A DNA stretch of 64,000 nucleotides from Actinostola sp. cb2023 (lineage: Eukaryota > Cnidaria > Anthozoa > Actiniaria > Actinostolidae): NCBI GenBank assembly GCA_033675265.1, contig JAUJYZ010000272.1:196501-260500 (forward strand), read 5' to 3'. Position numbers and translations under genes: made by a program. Under the pieces are notes generated by a model. The model was not told where the DNA came from. It worked only from the letters and a program-made list of their open reading frames with translations, and ran no database searches. Positions 30,964 through 41,319 of the stretch are shown here, in pieces. Within the stretch, counting starts at the first letter, position 1. Each line of letters opens with the position of its first letter.

Positions 30964-31241
30964 GAATGTTGAATCTACATGTACATGTGCATTTTACAAT
31001 GTACATTTATTGAGTCAGTATAAGGTCGTTACACACCAACCATTCAAGTAATATTTCCACTAGTCTTTCATCGAGGGCAAACACCTTGAAAAACTTGTAA
31101 CTAATTCAGCCAATCAAAATACTCGAACCCACTCTTCCAACATTTGCCACAGACCGGTATTGTTGATGTGCGACCTTCAACTTTGTTGGGGTTGCACTTC
31201 AACAATAATGTTTATATATTGTATGATGGTTTATTTTGTAG

Positions 31242-31344
31242 ATACTACGTAATCATGTGATGGTTCGTGTTGGAGGCGGTTGGGATACACTGGAACACTT
31301 CATCAGTCGACATGACCCCAAGAAAGTGGGCAAACTACTTATGT
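31242..31344 (+). CDS. GAS2-like: GAS2-like protein: exon 3, GAR core
   Basis: The acceptor is GTTTATTTTGTAG and the donor is GTAAGT. It has 34 codons plus one base. [20 protein letters not shown] is almost the family consensus for the GAR core ([13 protein letters not shown]), followed by [14 protein letters not shown]. This is the decisive evidence for the family. Confidence 0.96.
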
Positions 31345-31726
31345 GTAAGTACACATTGAAGACTAAACACAATCGTACTTTATATACATGTATGAAATGG
31401 AAATGGAAACTAGCGAGTACACTAGTCAGTGTATAATCATATGATAAATTAAATAGTTCAAGGAAATCTATAACACAGTGAAAAAGAGGGCTAAGGAAGT
31501 TAAAGTTAGACAGTACCATTTTTTATGGTGTTTATCATTTAACACCGATGCAGCCCATAAAAGTGTACTTGCTAGTTCCCATTCAAAAAGTATGCTAGTT
31601 CAGTACAAGTTTTCCGTATAGCTCCAAAATGGTGAATACACGTACCATCCCATTAATGTACCTTGTACTGGTGCTCTCTGTGTGTATTTATATTTGAATC
31701 TAATCACAGAACATTTTCTCTAACAG

Positions 31727-31773
31727 CTACACCAGGTGTATGTCCTCATCATCACCATGGTGATATCCACTGA
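31727..31773 (+). CDS. GAS2-like: GAS2-like protein: short last exon
   Basis: The acceptor is ACATTTTCTCTAACAG. The split codon gives Ser, then TPGVCPHHHHGDIH and TGA at 31771-31773. The full protein would be about 273 residues, close to short GAS2-type members that lack the long C-terminal tail of GAS2L1-3. An alternative longer last exon cannot be excluded. Confidence 0.75.
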
Positions 31774-31974
31774 AAAGGTGTATGCTCAACCTCGTCCTAG
31801 ATACAGCTACATGGATACCTACAGTTATACTGGCAGGAAATATCATTAGGTATCCATAACAAGCTAATGTAAGAGGGACATTTTTCAACTGATCAATTGC
31901 CTTTATTTTAAGGACATCAGTTGCTTTATAATCATAGTTAATCTAAGGACCTAACGAGAAAGCAATAGGCCCGT

Positions 31975-32255
31975 GAGAGCACAGGCAGCCCAAGCATGAA
32001 TTTGTACAGTGAAAGAACAGGGTCGAAAATTGTAAATATCAAAATATATTAATTTTTAACATACCTATATCCAACGTCGTTTTGGGTGTTTTAAAAATAC
32101 ACAAAAGAGGCTCAAATCTAGCCCAATGCAGTCTACAAAACACCCAAAACAACGTTGGATATAGGTATGTTAAAATTTATTTTATTTTGATTTTTACAAT
32201 TTTCGACCCTGTTCTAACAAATCCATTGATTGGGCTGTCTGTGGTGAGAGAACAC
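31975..32255. repeat. Two-tier foldback element
   Basis: GGCAGCCCAAGCATG / ATTGATTGGGCTGTC forms the outer arms; CAGGGTCGAAAATTGTAAAT / ATTTTTACAATTTTCGACCC the middle; ACATACCTATATCCAACGTC / ACGTTGGATATAGGTATGTT the inner. The word CAGGCAGCCCAAGCAATAGA also occurs at the large palindrome (60896, 62108). Confidence 0.85.
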
Positions 32256-32447
32256 AACCACTGCTTAGCTAAGCCTGGGGTTTGAGGTCGTCTAACTTAA
32301 GCCGCTGCTTAGTTAGTTTTGGACACATTTATACTTTATTATGACTTTCGTAAGCCGCGGCTTATTCCCCAGACACAAGATGCAACTTTTCTTGCAACGT
32401 TGCGCGCAAAATAACAGACGTTGAGCTTGGGTTACCTGTGGTATTAT

Positions 32448-32815
32448 ATAGTGTGGTCGGGAGGGAGGGGGGTAGGGGGGAGGGGGTACTTCGGGGTAAA
32501 AAGGGTAGGGATGACCGTCGGAAAACCTAAAAAATACCAAGCCGTAAAAACTGCCTACCCTAAAAAATACTTCGTAGCCTGAAAAAACCCTAAAAAATAC
32601 CTACAAAAATAACTGACTACAGTAACTGTATCACCGTTTCTTGTTTTTTAGCATTTTGTCGCGAGAGTACCCTAAGAAATACCAGTTTTCAGGAAAGAAC
32701 CAGGACTTCCCTTTGACATCCCTAAAAAATACCAAAATGACGATTTCAACCCCTAAAAAATACGACGATCATCCCTACCACTCGTATATAGGGAGTACCC
32801 CTCCCCCCCTACCCC
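32448..32815. repeat. Foldback with CCCTAAAAAATACC repeats
   Basis: The outer arms ATATAGTGTGGTCGGGAGGG / CACTCGTATATAGGGAG are imperfect, with an inner pair GGTAGGGATGACCGTCG / CGACGATCATCCCTACC. Between them CCTAAAAAATACC recurs six or more times. A related block, CCCTAAAAGATACC, is at 33205-33275. Confidence 0.65.
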
Positions 32816-33071
32816 GGGCATTTAGACAATCATTTTCAAAAACACATACAATACATGTTGTTGCATTACAGCAGATTTCGTATGACTGTGAAAGGGTTGC
32901 GTTCGATTAGCTTTATTCCGGAATAGGAATAAATGGAATAAACGGCTGAACAACCGTTCGATTGAGTCGCCATTTGACGTATGCATGATGGACTGAATAG
33001 CTATTTACAGAATAATCCAGAATATATTCCTATTCCGGAATTGCTTGATATCAATAGACGTCATTTCCGGT

Positions 33072-33190
33072 CTCGTGAGGAATTTAATTTCAGCTGAATT
33101 GCATCTTTCAATAGAATACTCTCTGCTTGATAGCACATGGGGGCAGGTTTGCCCCTCAGTCGAAGGTAAATAATGAGATTCAAGGAGTAA
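33072..33190. repeat. Dispersed repeat shared with 63746-63862
   Basis: CTCGTGAGGAATTT, then CAATAGAATACTCTCTGCTT, TTTGCCCCTCAGTCGAAGGT and AAATAATGAGATTCAAGGAG. The same blocks occur in the same order near the right end of the window. Confidence 0.8.
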
Positions 33191-33496
33191 GAGGGAGGTT
33201 CAAAATTTTTATTTCATACCCTAAAAGATACCTAATCGCTTATTTTAACCCCTAAAAGATACGACGAGTATGCCCGATACTTTAATACGGGAGTCCCCCC
33301 CCCCGGATTGATATCAAGCAATGAGGTCAATCGAACACACCCTAAGCTTATATTTCTTATAAAGAAAACACTTACATTTCTACCGTACAATTTGTATATC
33401 TATTGCTTTCCTCGTCAAAAGCGCAAATGAATTTCTATAAGTTTCGTTTTCAAATAAAATTGAACACGTGTCTTTCATATTTCAGTACACAAATGA

Positions 33497-33722
33497 TGGG
33501 CTCCCTGCAAGAACAACGTAAGTGATCTCTGATCAAAATCTAAATTCTCCTTGAGATTCTTTGAATTTCAAAGGAGAATTTGTATTTTGATCACAAGTCA
33601 CTTACTAGCTGTTCCTCACAGATCTCTGATCAAAATCTAAATTCTCCTAGAGAATCTATGAATTTCAAAGGAGAATTTTGGTTTTGATCACAAGTCACTC
33701 TGTTCTTGCAGGGAGCTCTTCA
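33497..33722. repeat. Double-hairpin element
   Basis: The ends GGGCTCCCTGCAAGAACA and TGTTCTTGCAGGGAGCTC enclose two tandem copies of a hairpin GATCAAAATCTAAATTCTCC ... GGAGAATTTGTATTTTGATC. Confidence 0.85.
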
Positions 33723-33729
33723 AATAGAC

Positions 33730-35435
33730 AGTATGCTTCCAAATAAGGTTTTCAAAGTGTTTGCTGACTGAATCAGCGGAGTTATCAGATAATTATCGAA
33801 TTTATATATTTCTCAGTTTTGGGATAAAGCGATTTTTGCACTTAATTCCCTTGTGAATATTATAATAATCGCAAGATTCCCTTATTTATATTCTATCTTA
33901 CGCGTTTTCTTATATAGCGAGATGTATTTATAATAAAGAATAGTTCATATTTATAATGTTTTATTGATTTAAATGTGTCCAAAGAAATTCCCATATGACA
34001 CATCGTTACAAAATGTGTTTGTTTTCAATTGCGTACATGCATTTTTTGAAACTCACCCCTCCCCCCACCCCACAAAATTTGTTTTTCGCCCACGTACACA
34101 GACACTTTTGTGTGAAACAATATTGTTTGAGGGGGGAGTGGAGGGTGTTTTTGTTTGATATGTCAAATGAAGAAGAAAAAGAAATAGTTGAAATTGGACT
34201 ACGAGTCCCAGTATTTTATTTCTAGGTTTTTGGACGAGTTAGGTCGGTAACGAGACAAAAATACCCAGGGTAGGGGACACAGGAAGGGTTCGAAGAAAAT
34301 CGATTTTCCTCAACGAGTAAAAAATGGGTCCCAAAAACTACAACACAGAGACGTAATTCGTCCTTAAAATGACACTTTTGGGGACTCAAATTACTTCGTA
34401 GAAGCAATAAAATAAATGTAAACAAAGATCGCAAGTGCTTACCTTGAAAGTTCATGCGTGGCTTAGGGAGGTTGTTTGGACATAAAATCAAAGAAAAAAT
34501 ATATATATCATATATTTAGTCAAACATCAAAACACTGAAAAATGGAGGTTTCCCGTAGTTGCATGGCGGTCATCTTGAAATTAAAATTATCTTGAAATTA
34601 TCTACCAATCAGGATGCCGAAAAAAAACCACGTGTCCATTAGTTTCCTATCCAGTCCTTTTACGATCCATGATGACATCTTTTTCCGGCTGTTTTGTTTG
34701 TTTAGGAAAAAGACCAAACATCTGAAGAAAACAAACCAATTGCGCGCTCGATGGCGTCATGATGACGTCATACTTCAACTAAAATTTTATTCAAAAACAC
34801 TACAGAATCCTCAAATTTCTTGCCATTTAATTTTTCACCATTCTTGTCTTTCTTTATCAAAAATCCATAGTTTTTATACAAATAAAGCAAATAGAATAGC
34901 TTTTTCCGTGCTTCCACCGGAAGTGGTAGAGAATTTAATTTGAATAATGATGGCAAATTCGCATATCATTATTTTTAATTAATAGACAATGTTTTTCAAT
35001 CATTCTGTTTTTATATCAAAATTGTATCAATTTGTATCACATTCCCAACTTATTTAAGTCAACTTATCATTCTTCAATGACTTACTTAGTATATCTGGTA
35101 TATCATAGTTGATCAAAACTTGTTAACGGTTCCTTGTGGCGATGCTTGTTTTCAGTCTCATTAAATATGTAAGGCAGATGTTTTAGCTAAATTAATTGTT
35201 GCAATTGGAATTGCTTGTTAAATAACACTTAGCAGTCTGGAGAATCGCCCAGTACAGCTAGAAACTCGTCGATAGCAACACAACGGGGAAAACGACAGCG
35301 CAAACAGAAATACTAAGGTAAAGTGGTACATGTATAAGTAACTAAGTAACTATCTAACTAAGGATATTGGTAAAGTTTTCTAATTCACAGAAATCAGAAG
35401 CAATATACTATAATAATGTTTTATAATTATAACAA
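33730..35435. other. AT-rich stretch without a recognised gene
   Basis: Short open frames have no domain or splice support. The block ATGGCGTCATGATGACGTCA, then CTTCAACTAAAATTTTATTC (near 34750), recurs in a diverged form near 58013. Confidence 0.45.
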
Positions 35436-35440
35436 TTAAT

Positions 35441-35803
35441 GAGGGTTTATCATGTAATCAGTTTCAAAACTCATAGGACAAAAAAATGATTATCATACCT
35501 GGAAAGAGCTCGTTGAAATTAGTAAAAATGTGAAGTTTGGAAAAGATTGCTTCACAAATTGCGAAGATATGGATTTTCAAAAATCGAAATTTTATATGAA
35601 AACCTTTGTTGGAGACAAGAGTTGCCTCGTAAATTTCCAAAGGTTTTCATATAAAATTTCGATTTTTGAAAATGCACATCTTCGCAATTTGTGAAGCGAT
35701 CTTTTTCAAACTTCACATTTTTACTAATTTCAACGAGCTCTTTCCAGCTATGATAATCATTTTTTGTCCTATGAGTTTTGAAATTACATGATAAACCCTC
35801 ATT
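35441..35803. mobile_element. Foldback MITE, about 360 bp
   Basis: TGAGGGTTTATCATGTAATC, then CTCATAGGACAAAAAAATGA, is mirrored by TCATTTTTTGTCCTATGAGT, then ATTACATGATAAACCCTCA. The stem reads almost end to end. A partial copy, CTATAGGACAAATAATGATT then ATCATAGCTGGAAAGAGCTC, is at 62885-62975. Confidence 0.92.
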
Positions 35804-36326
35804 GTTTTACAAAGTCATTGCTTTCATTGCTTTTTCGACGCAATAACCAACTGCACTTCTTCAGGTAACTTAAGAGGAAGTATCTGTAAAAGCGCTCCAC
35901 TGTATTTCGGGTCAGGAAATAGTTTTCACTCAAACTTTCCTCAGAAAACTGGCATGGCACTGAACTTTTCGTAGTTTTGGAAAACTGTTCTCTTAGGAGA
36001 TATGGTCGCTTATGAGAGTGATCGCAACCAGAGGTTCAACAATACGTCAAAATGATTTTTTCAATGCAAGAACTCTGATGTTGCATCAACTTTGCTCAAG
36101 ACGAACGGAAGAAGTAACAATAATAATAATTATTATTATAACTTTATTCACATGTCGATATATTTAGCTCTAATTAGTTACTAATTATTGTGGACAAATA
36201 AATATGGTGAGTGACAAACTTCCGGTCATGTGATAGAAGTATTCTTAGTCATATACAATCTTGTCCCTAGAGCCTGCGTGTCATCTAAGTAAATATGCAT
36301 TATATCAATTAAAGTCTTCAGATACA

Positions 36327-36507
36327 CCTGTTTTCAAAAACGTTGTCCTTTTACAAAATACAAAATATCAAAACAGGAATTAACTAGAGAAACAAAAGAA
36401 ATGCACTCAAACTGAACTCTGGCTTATTGTTTCTCTGATCAATTCTGTTTTACTATTTTGCTATTTTGTATTTTGTAAATGTACAACGTTTTTGAAACAG
36501 GTGTAAT
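36327..36507. mobile_element. MITE related to the CTATTTCAAAAAACG family
   Basis: CACCTGTTTTCAAAAACGTT, then GTCCTTTTACAAAATACAAA, is mirrored by TTTGTATTTTGTAAATGTAC, then AACGTTTTTGAAACAGGTG. Confidence 0.85.
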
Positions 36508-36599
36508 TAATTACTCCTAAACAGAATGATGAGGAATTACGGTCTAACTTCTCCCAACTGAACTCACCTAAAAGAAGAAGTTCAAAATACTTACAAGGA

Positions 36600-37120
36600 A
36601 ATCAAGGATAGATAATAGAAAATAATAAAAATAATAAAAAATAGGAAAAAAATAGGAAAAAAAAGGAAATAAAATGAAAATTTTTTTTTTAAATTAAAAC
36701 ATTATAAATAAATAAGAGCCTCAAAGCCTCTGTAAAAATGATAATTGCAGTACAATGGATTCGGTGACCGGATGTGCTATCTAGGCTTTCTATTCTAGCA
36801 CACACTAACAATCTTTGTGCCAATTAAAGAAAAACATTTCATGTACCGACAAAAAAGTGCAACGGATCATATATTTTTACTTTTCTAACGGTTTAAAAAA
36901 AATACATTTAAAACACAACAGTATTGTAATATATCTTTTTGTTTTGCCAGCTTTGTAACTTGATACGTGCAAACAATACCTACTCTATTTGAATCATAAT
37001 ATATTTGTTTTAAATAATGTTTGAAATCATTTAGGTTATCGTGATAATTTAGCTTTGTCGTTGTCGTTTCTTATTATCCAGTGATACAGTGAATAACCAA
37101 CATATTTATACTTGTATGGT
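36600..37120. other. AT-rich stretch, nothing recognised
   Basis: It is dominated by A- and T-runs (36620-36690). No exon or foldback was identified. Confidence 0.5.
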
Positions 37121-37128
37121 AATATTTA

Positions 37129-37190
37129 TACTTATTGAATTTGTTTATAGAAAAACATCGGCTTTACTATGCTTACGTCATTCCTACTTT
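37129..37190 (+). pseudogene. Copied first coding exon start of the PAN/Gly-rich gene
   Basis: TTGAATTTGTTTATAG, then AAAAACATCGGCTTTACTAT, then GCTTACGTCATTCCTACTT. The gene start at 57107-57165 has TTGATTTTGTTTATAG, AAAAACATCGGCTTAACTAT, GCTTACGTCATTGCTACTT. The acceptor, 5' leader and first codons (MLTS-LL) are kept; the copy then dissolves into poly-T, so it is a broken duplicate. Confidence 0.85.
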
Positions 37191-37356
37191 TTTTTTATTT
37201 ATTTATTTATTATAATTATTTTTTTTTTTATTTTTTTATTCTGTATTTCACAAATTAAGATGCATAATTACATTTTCATACTTTATGTTCGGATGATATA
37301 CAACATTATATATTCACTATATATTCTAATCATATTTAGATCTTATTTGGTTTTTT

Positions 37357-37480
37357 TGCCGTAATACGGGCTGATATTTTACGAGTTGCGAATGTATTTA
37401 TCCGAGTCCCGAAGGGACGAGGAAAAATGCGAGTAACGAGTAAAATATCAGTTCGTATTACGGCAAAAAAACCCAATAAG
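37357..37480. repeat. Nested hairpin, GTAATACGGGCTGATATT family, copy 1
   Basis: GCCGTAATACGGGCTGATAT, then TTTACGAG, pairs with GTAAAATATCAGTTCGTATT, then ACGGC. The centre is CCGAGTCCCGAAGGGACGAG. It is the same family as 57834-57957, in opposite orientation. Confidence 0.88.
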
Positions 37481-37637
37481 TTATTTATTATACTACTCTG
37501 AACGAAAAAAAAATTGCCCGTGTTTTAGCAAATTTATCTAATAATTATTTCAAAACCTTTCAAGGTCCGCGCGCTCTTTTACAGAATGACAAATCGCTCG
37601 CGCACGGAACCAGCGCGCGCTTGAAACAGTTTTTCTT

Positions 37638-37928
37638 TCAAACTTTGTCCTTGCTTTTGGATGATTTTTTGACTTTGTTATTGTAAAAAAGAAATCGCAA
37701 GCGGTTTTCCATTGTCTGTACTCTTATTGAAGATGGATTTGAAGTCACAAAATGTTCAAAACTTTGCAGTGAAACCGGTTTTAGAACTATGGTAATACGG
37801 CTTTTAGAACTATGAACACGTTCCAGAATGACTTCGGATATTCCAAAGTTAGATTTCCCAGCACTTTTCGAGAGACTTTTCAATTTTTTGCTGGTTATTT
37901 TATCCATTTTAGCAAATATTGAAGACAT
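37638..37928 (-). other. Dispersed ORF fragment, 96 codons
   Basis: The frame reads MSSIFAKMDKITSKKLKSLS, later LQSFEHFVTSNPSSIRVQTM, then ENRLRFLFYNNKVKK. The second half recurs, broken by stops, at 60640-60810. A further copy of GGAATATCCGAAGTCATTCT, then GGAACGTGTT, lies at 56580. It is basic and I do not recognise it. It is probably part of a mobile element or multicopy gene, not a stand-alone gene. Confidence 0.45.
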
Positions 37929-38040
37929 CTTATTTGATTTGCCGATTTGATATTTTTTTCAGCTAAAATTGTTTCTGTTCTCAAAATTAAACTATAGAAA
38001 CTGTTGTTTGGACCATAAATGGTACATAGTTATTATATTG

Positions 38041-38462
38041 CCAGTCCCATTCAAGATTTTGGCAAATGCCAGCATTCAAGATTCCGGCATATGCCAACAT
38101 TCACGATTTCGGCAAATGCCAGCATTCAAGATTTCGGCATATGCCAACATTCAAGAATTTGGCAAATGCCAGCATTCAAGATTTCGGCATATGCCAACAT
38201 TCAAGAATTTGGCAAATGCCAGCATTCAAGATTTCGGCATATGCCAACATTCAAGAATTTGGCAAATGCCAGCATTCAAGATTTCGGCATATGCCAACAT
38301 TCAAGAATTTGGCAAATGCCAGCATTCAAGATTTCGGCATATGCCAACATTCACGATTTCGGCATATGCCAACATTCAAGAATTTGGCAAATGCCAGCAT
38401 TCAAGATTTCGGCAAATGCCAAGATTCACGGTTTCGGCAAATGCCAGCATTCACGGTTTTCA
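38041..38462. repeat. 25-bp array with GGCATATGCC / GGCAAATGCC palindromes, array 1
   Basis: The 50-bp dimer is GGCAAATGCC + AGCATTCAAGATTTC + GGCATATGCC + AACATTCAAGAATTT. The decamers are exactly 25 bp apart from start to start. About 16 monomers. Open frames (QHSRFRHMPTF repeats) are artefacts of the array. Confidence 0.93.
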
Positions 38463-38479
38463 CTGAGATAAGATTCAAA

Positions 38480-39680
38480 CAAGATGTAGGATAGAAATAT
38501 TGTAAAAGCTTTAATAATTAAATATAAAATAATACACAAGGTCATTTGTAGTCTATTCTACAGTTACTTAATATATACAGTTATTATTATTTTATCCGTG
38601 TACAGTGTGTAGTTCTATTCCACTGCATGAGCACTAGCTGAATGCTGCTATAGATTTATAGATTCTTATTAGGATATATTTTAATTACGACCAGTACAAT
38701 TTTACGATGTATATAAACGGGTGTGGGTATATAAGTATGGGGTTTAAGTATACAAGGGTGTTGGGTTATATGGGATCTGGAGTGGTGGGAATGGGTACAA
38801 ATATTTGAGATTAAGGGTATTGTAACTTGGGCCTAAATTTTAGTGAAGTGGGATTGGGTATTTATAGTAGTATTATACAAAGTATATAGTTTTTTATAGT
38901 ATGTAATATTTTATTTATTTTAAGGATGCAACGAGAGTCTAATAATAATAATAATAATAACTTTATTTCACGAGGGTACATTTAACAGTTTTCACTGATG
39001 AACTCATGGCCCTCAAATAATGATCCACATAAGTGCCCAGATCCCACACGACCAAACATGACACAGGAACTCCGTCAAGATTAGTTTCGCTGCTCGCCTG
39101 GCGGCTCGCAGCAATATTAAGCTCTAGTAAGAGACCAGCCTATGTTGTTTCAGTGCGCGGTCCATCTCATTTAAGCGACAACAGCTCTGATCTAGTTATT
39201 ACCACTTTTTCGAATTCCCGAAGTGGTCGCTTACGAGAGCTTCGACTGTACTATGCACTTGTGTCATTTTTTCCTCGTATTCATTCACTCGAACCTCATC
39301 TGTCCACAAAAAAATCCTGTGCATATTGTATATCGAGTGAATTTAAAATACAATGCATGTGTGTAAGCAACATACAGCTATTTCAAAAAACGTTGAATGA
39401 CGATTGCACAACAAAAATAATAAGGTATAATATTAAGCTATAATTCTTAACTTAAATAAAAATATTTCAATACTATTTTGTAGACTGTTCACTTAGTGCT
39501 ACATTGTAGCTATCACTTTTTTGACCTCTTTTGCATCCATTTGTCCAAGCACCATGATTGTGTTAGATTTGTTTATGCTTCACTCTATTGAAGAAAAACA
39601 GAAAAGTGTCAAATATGAAATCAAATTTGTAAATAGGCAAAGTGAACCATGGCATGTATGTAATATACAATTGAAATAGC
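38480..39680. other. No gene; one decayed pogo-like end
   Basis: GTTTCAGTGCGCGGTCCATC and GTGGTCGCTTACGAGAGCTT, then CGACTGTA (39130-39250), resemble pogo-type ends. CAGCTATTTCAAAAAACGTT at 39373 is a single MITE end. Confidence 0.45.
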
Positions 39681-39681
39681 A

Positions 39682-39851
39682 TGGCTATACACCGAATCGA
39701 AATATGGCGACCAATTTGAATAACTTTGTTCCTGACTGACCAACCTCTCATTCATGTGAAAACACTTTTGTCTTTCCACGTGAACATGACGTTGGTCAGA
39801 CCAGAACAATAGTTATTCAAATTGGTCGCCATTATTTCGATTCGGTGTATA
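39682..39851. repeat. Foldback MITE
   Basis: CTATACACCGAATCGAAATA, then TGGCGACCAATTTGAATAAC, is mirrored by GTTATTCAAATTGGTCGCCA, then TTATTTCGATTCGGTGTATA. Confidence 0.92.
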
Positions 39852-39856
39852 CTGTC

Positions 39857-40141
39857 TATACAGCAATTTGCAAAAATTCTGGCATCCACGAAATATCAAT
39901 ATATCGAGTGCATTATGGGTAATTAAATAATACTATTTTGAGTTTCCTAACTTATTAAATGAAGCAAAATTTACAAACAACAAACGTAAGACTAAAATAA
40001 ACATTATACTAAATATTTATACCAACTTTGCTGGCATTAACCCGCTTTAAGGGGAATTTTCGATTATTTTATTTACCCATAATGCACCCGATATATTGAT
40101 ATATTGATATTTCGTAGCGGACAGAATTTTTGCAAATGACT
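39857..40141. mobile_element. CAGTCATTTGCAAAAATTCTG MITE, copy 1
   Basis: CAGCAATTTGCAAAAATTCT, then ATCAATATATCG and GCATTATGGGTAA, is mirrored by TTACCCATAATGC and CAGAATTTTTGCAAATGACT, then G. TA flanks. Copy 2 is 740 bp downstream in the same orientation, with the same internal TTCCTAACTTATTAAATGAA. Confidence 0.9.
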
Positions 40142-40202
40142 GTACATTGTATATACTATATCATATGTATACTGTCGGTACATATAGCCTGAGAATTAAA
40201 AT

Positions 40203-40276
40203 TAACAGCTGTCTCTCATCGCATACATTGATTCCACCTAGGAATTTATTGTTGTACGTGATGAGAGACAGCTGTT
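40203..40276. repeat. Hairpin with long stem
   Basis: AACAGCTGTCTCTCATCGCA pairs with GTGATGAGAGACAGCTGTTT. Confidence 0.85.
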
Positions 40277-40600
40277 TTCTCCAGCTAATGTATACTGTCA
40301 GTGTACATACAGTACATACATGTACATGTATATGGTATGTGTCTATTTGTATATTCTGCAATTGTACATCTATACAGTATAGAGGAACGCAATGTAGTTT
40401 TAAACAGGCTTTCTGCATTGTTTTCACTGCTCTGTGCATCTATTACATAATAATACACGCTCAGCAACCAATCAAATCGTGCATTCTTGGGAGGTACACA
40501 TAGTTTATATTATTTATAAACAAATATATTGCAATGTCTATATACAGCACTAGTAAGCAGCATGTAGTGGATATAGAGTATATTATGTATATACATGTAC

Positions 40601-40882
40601 AGTCATTTGCAAAAATTCTGTCCGCCACGATATATCAATATATCGGTTACATTATGGGTAATTAAATAATACTATTTTGAGTTTCCTAACTTATTAAATG
40701 AAGCAAAATTTACAAACAACAAACGTATACTAAAATAAACATTATACCAAATATTTATACCAACTTTGCTGGCGTTAACCCGCTTTAAGGGGAATTTTCG
40801 ATTATTTAATTACTCATAATGCACCCGATATATTGATATATTGATCTTTCGTAGCGGCCAGATTTTTTGCAAATGACTGTAT
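40601..40882. mobile_element. CAGTCATTTGCAAAAATTCTG MITE, copy 2
   Basis: CAGTCATTTGCAAAAATTCT, then GTCCGCCACGATATATC, is mirrored by TTTGCAAATGACTG. TA on both sides (TGTA / TATA). It aligns end to end with 39857-40141. Confidence 0.92.
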
Positions 40883-40941
40883 ACATGTACAGTGTACATA
40901 TACCACTTAATAGAGGTAGCAAATTTATGCAGAGTTTATAT

Positions 40942-41296
40942 CCCGGCGTATGCAATCGATAAAATCGATGATCGGAAATGTAATCGATATCAATCGATAA
41001 AATTAGTTAATTGATATCGATTGGTATCGGTCAATCGATAAACAATCGATAGGTCACAAATTTTGTCTTCATCGATTGATATCGATCATCGATTGGCATC
41101 AATTGGCAGCTACGGTGTTTGGATTAACCGCAAATAAAGTGAATATTGATTGATTTTTCAATTGATAAAAGGTCACAAATTTTCGGTTCATCGATTACCT
41201 ATTGATTATCAATATCAATCAATTAATTGATATCGATTGTTATCGATTGATATCGATTTTAATCGATCATTGATTTTATCAATTGCATACGCCGGG
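40942..41296. mobile_element. ATCGAT-studded inverted-repeat element, 7-bp target duplication
   Basis: The ends are CCCGGCGTATGCAATCGATA and TTATCAATTGCATACGCCGG, then G, flanked by TTTATAT at 40935-40941 and 41297-41303. It contains many ATCGAT or ATTGAT words (more than fifteen), often as GATATCGAT. It has inserted into a decayed pogo-like sequence (TTAATAGAGGTAG before; CCGCTTAATAGAGG after). Confidence 0.88.
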
Positions 41297-41319
41297 TTTA
41301 TATGGGTGAAACTCCACTG

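Noticed and set aside
38019..38494. Frames with Gln-His-Ser-Arg-Phe-Arg-His-Met-Pro repeats that look like a zinc-finger or bioactive-peptide precursor
   Set aside because: The 25-bp unit gives the same peptide in all three frames; no signal peptide or dibasic sites in a consistent frame.
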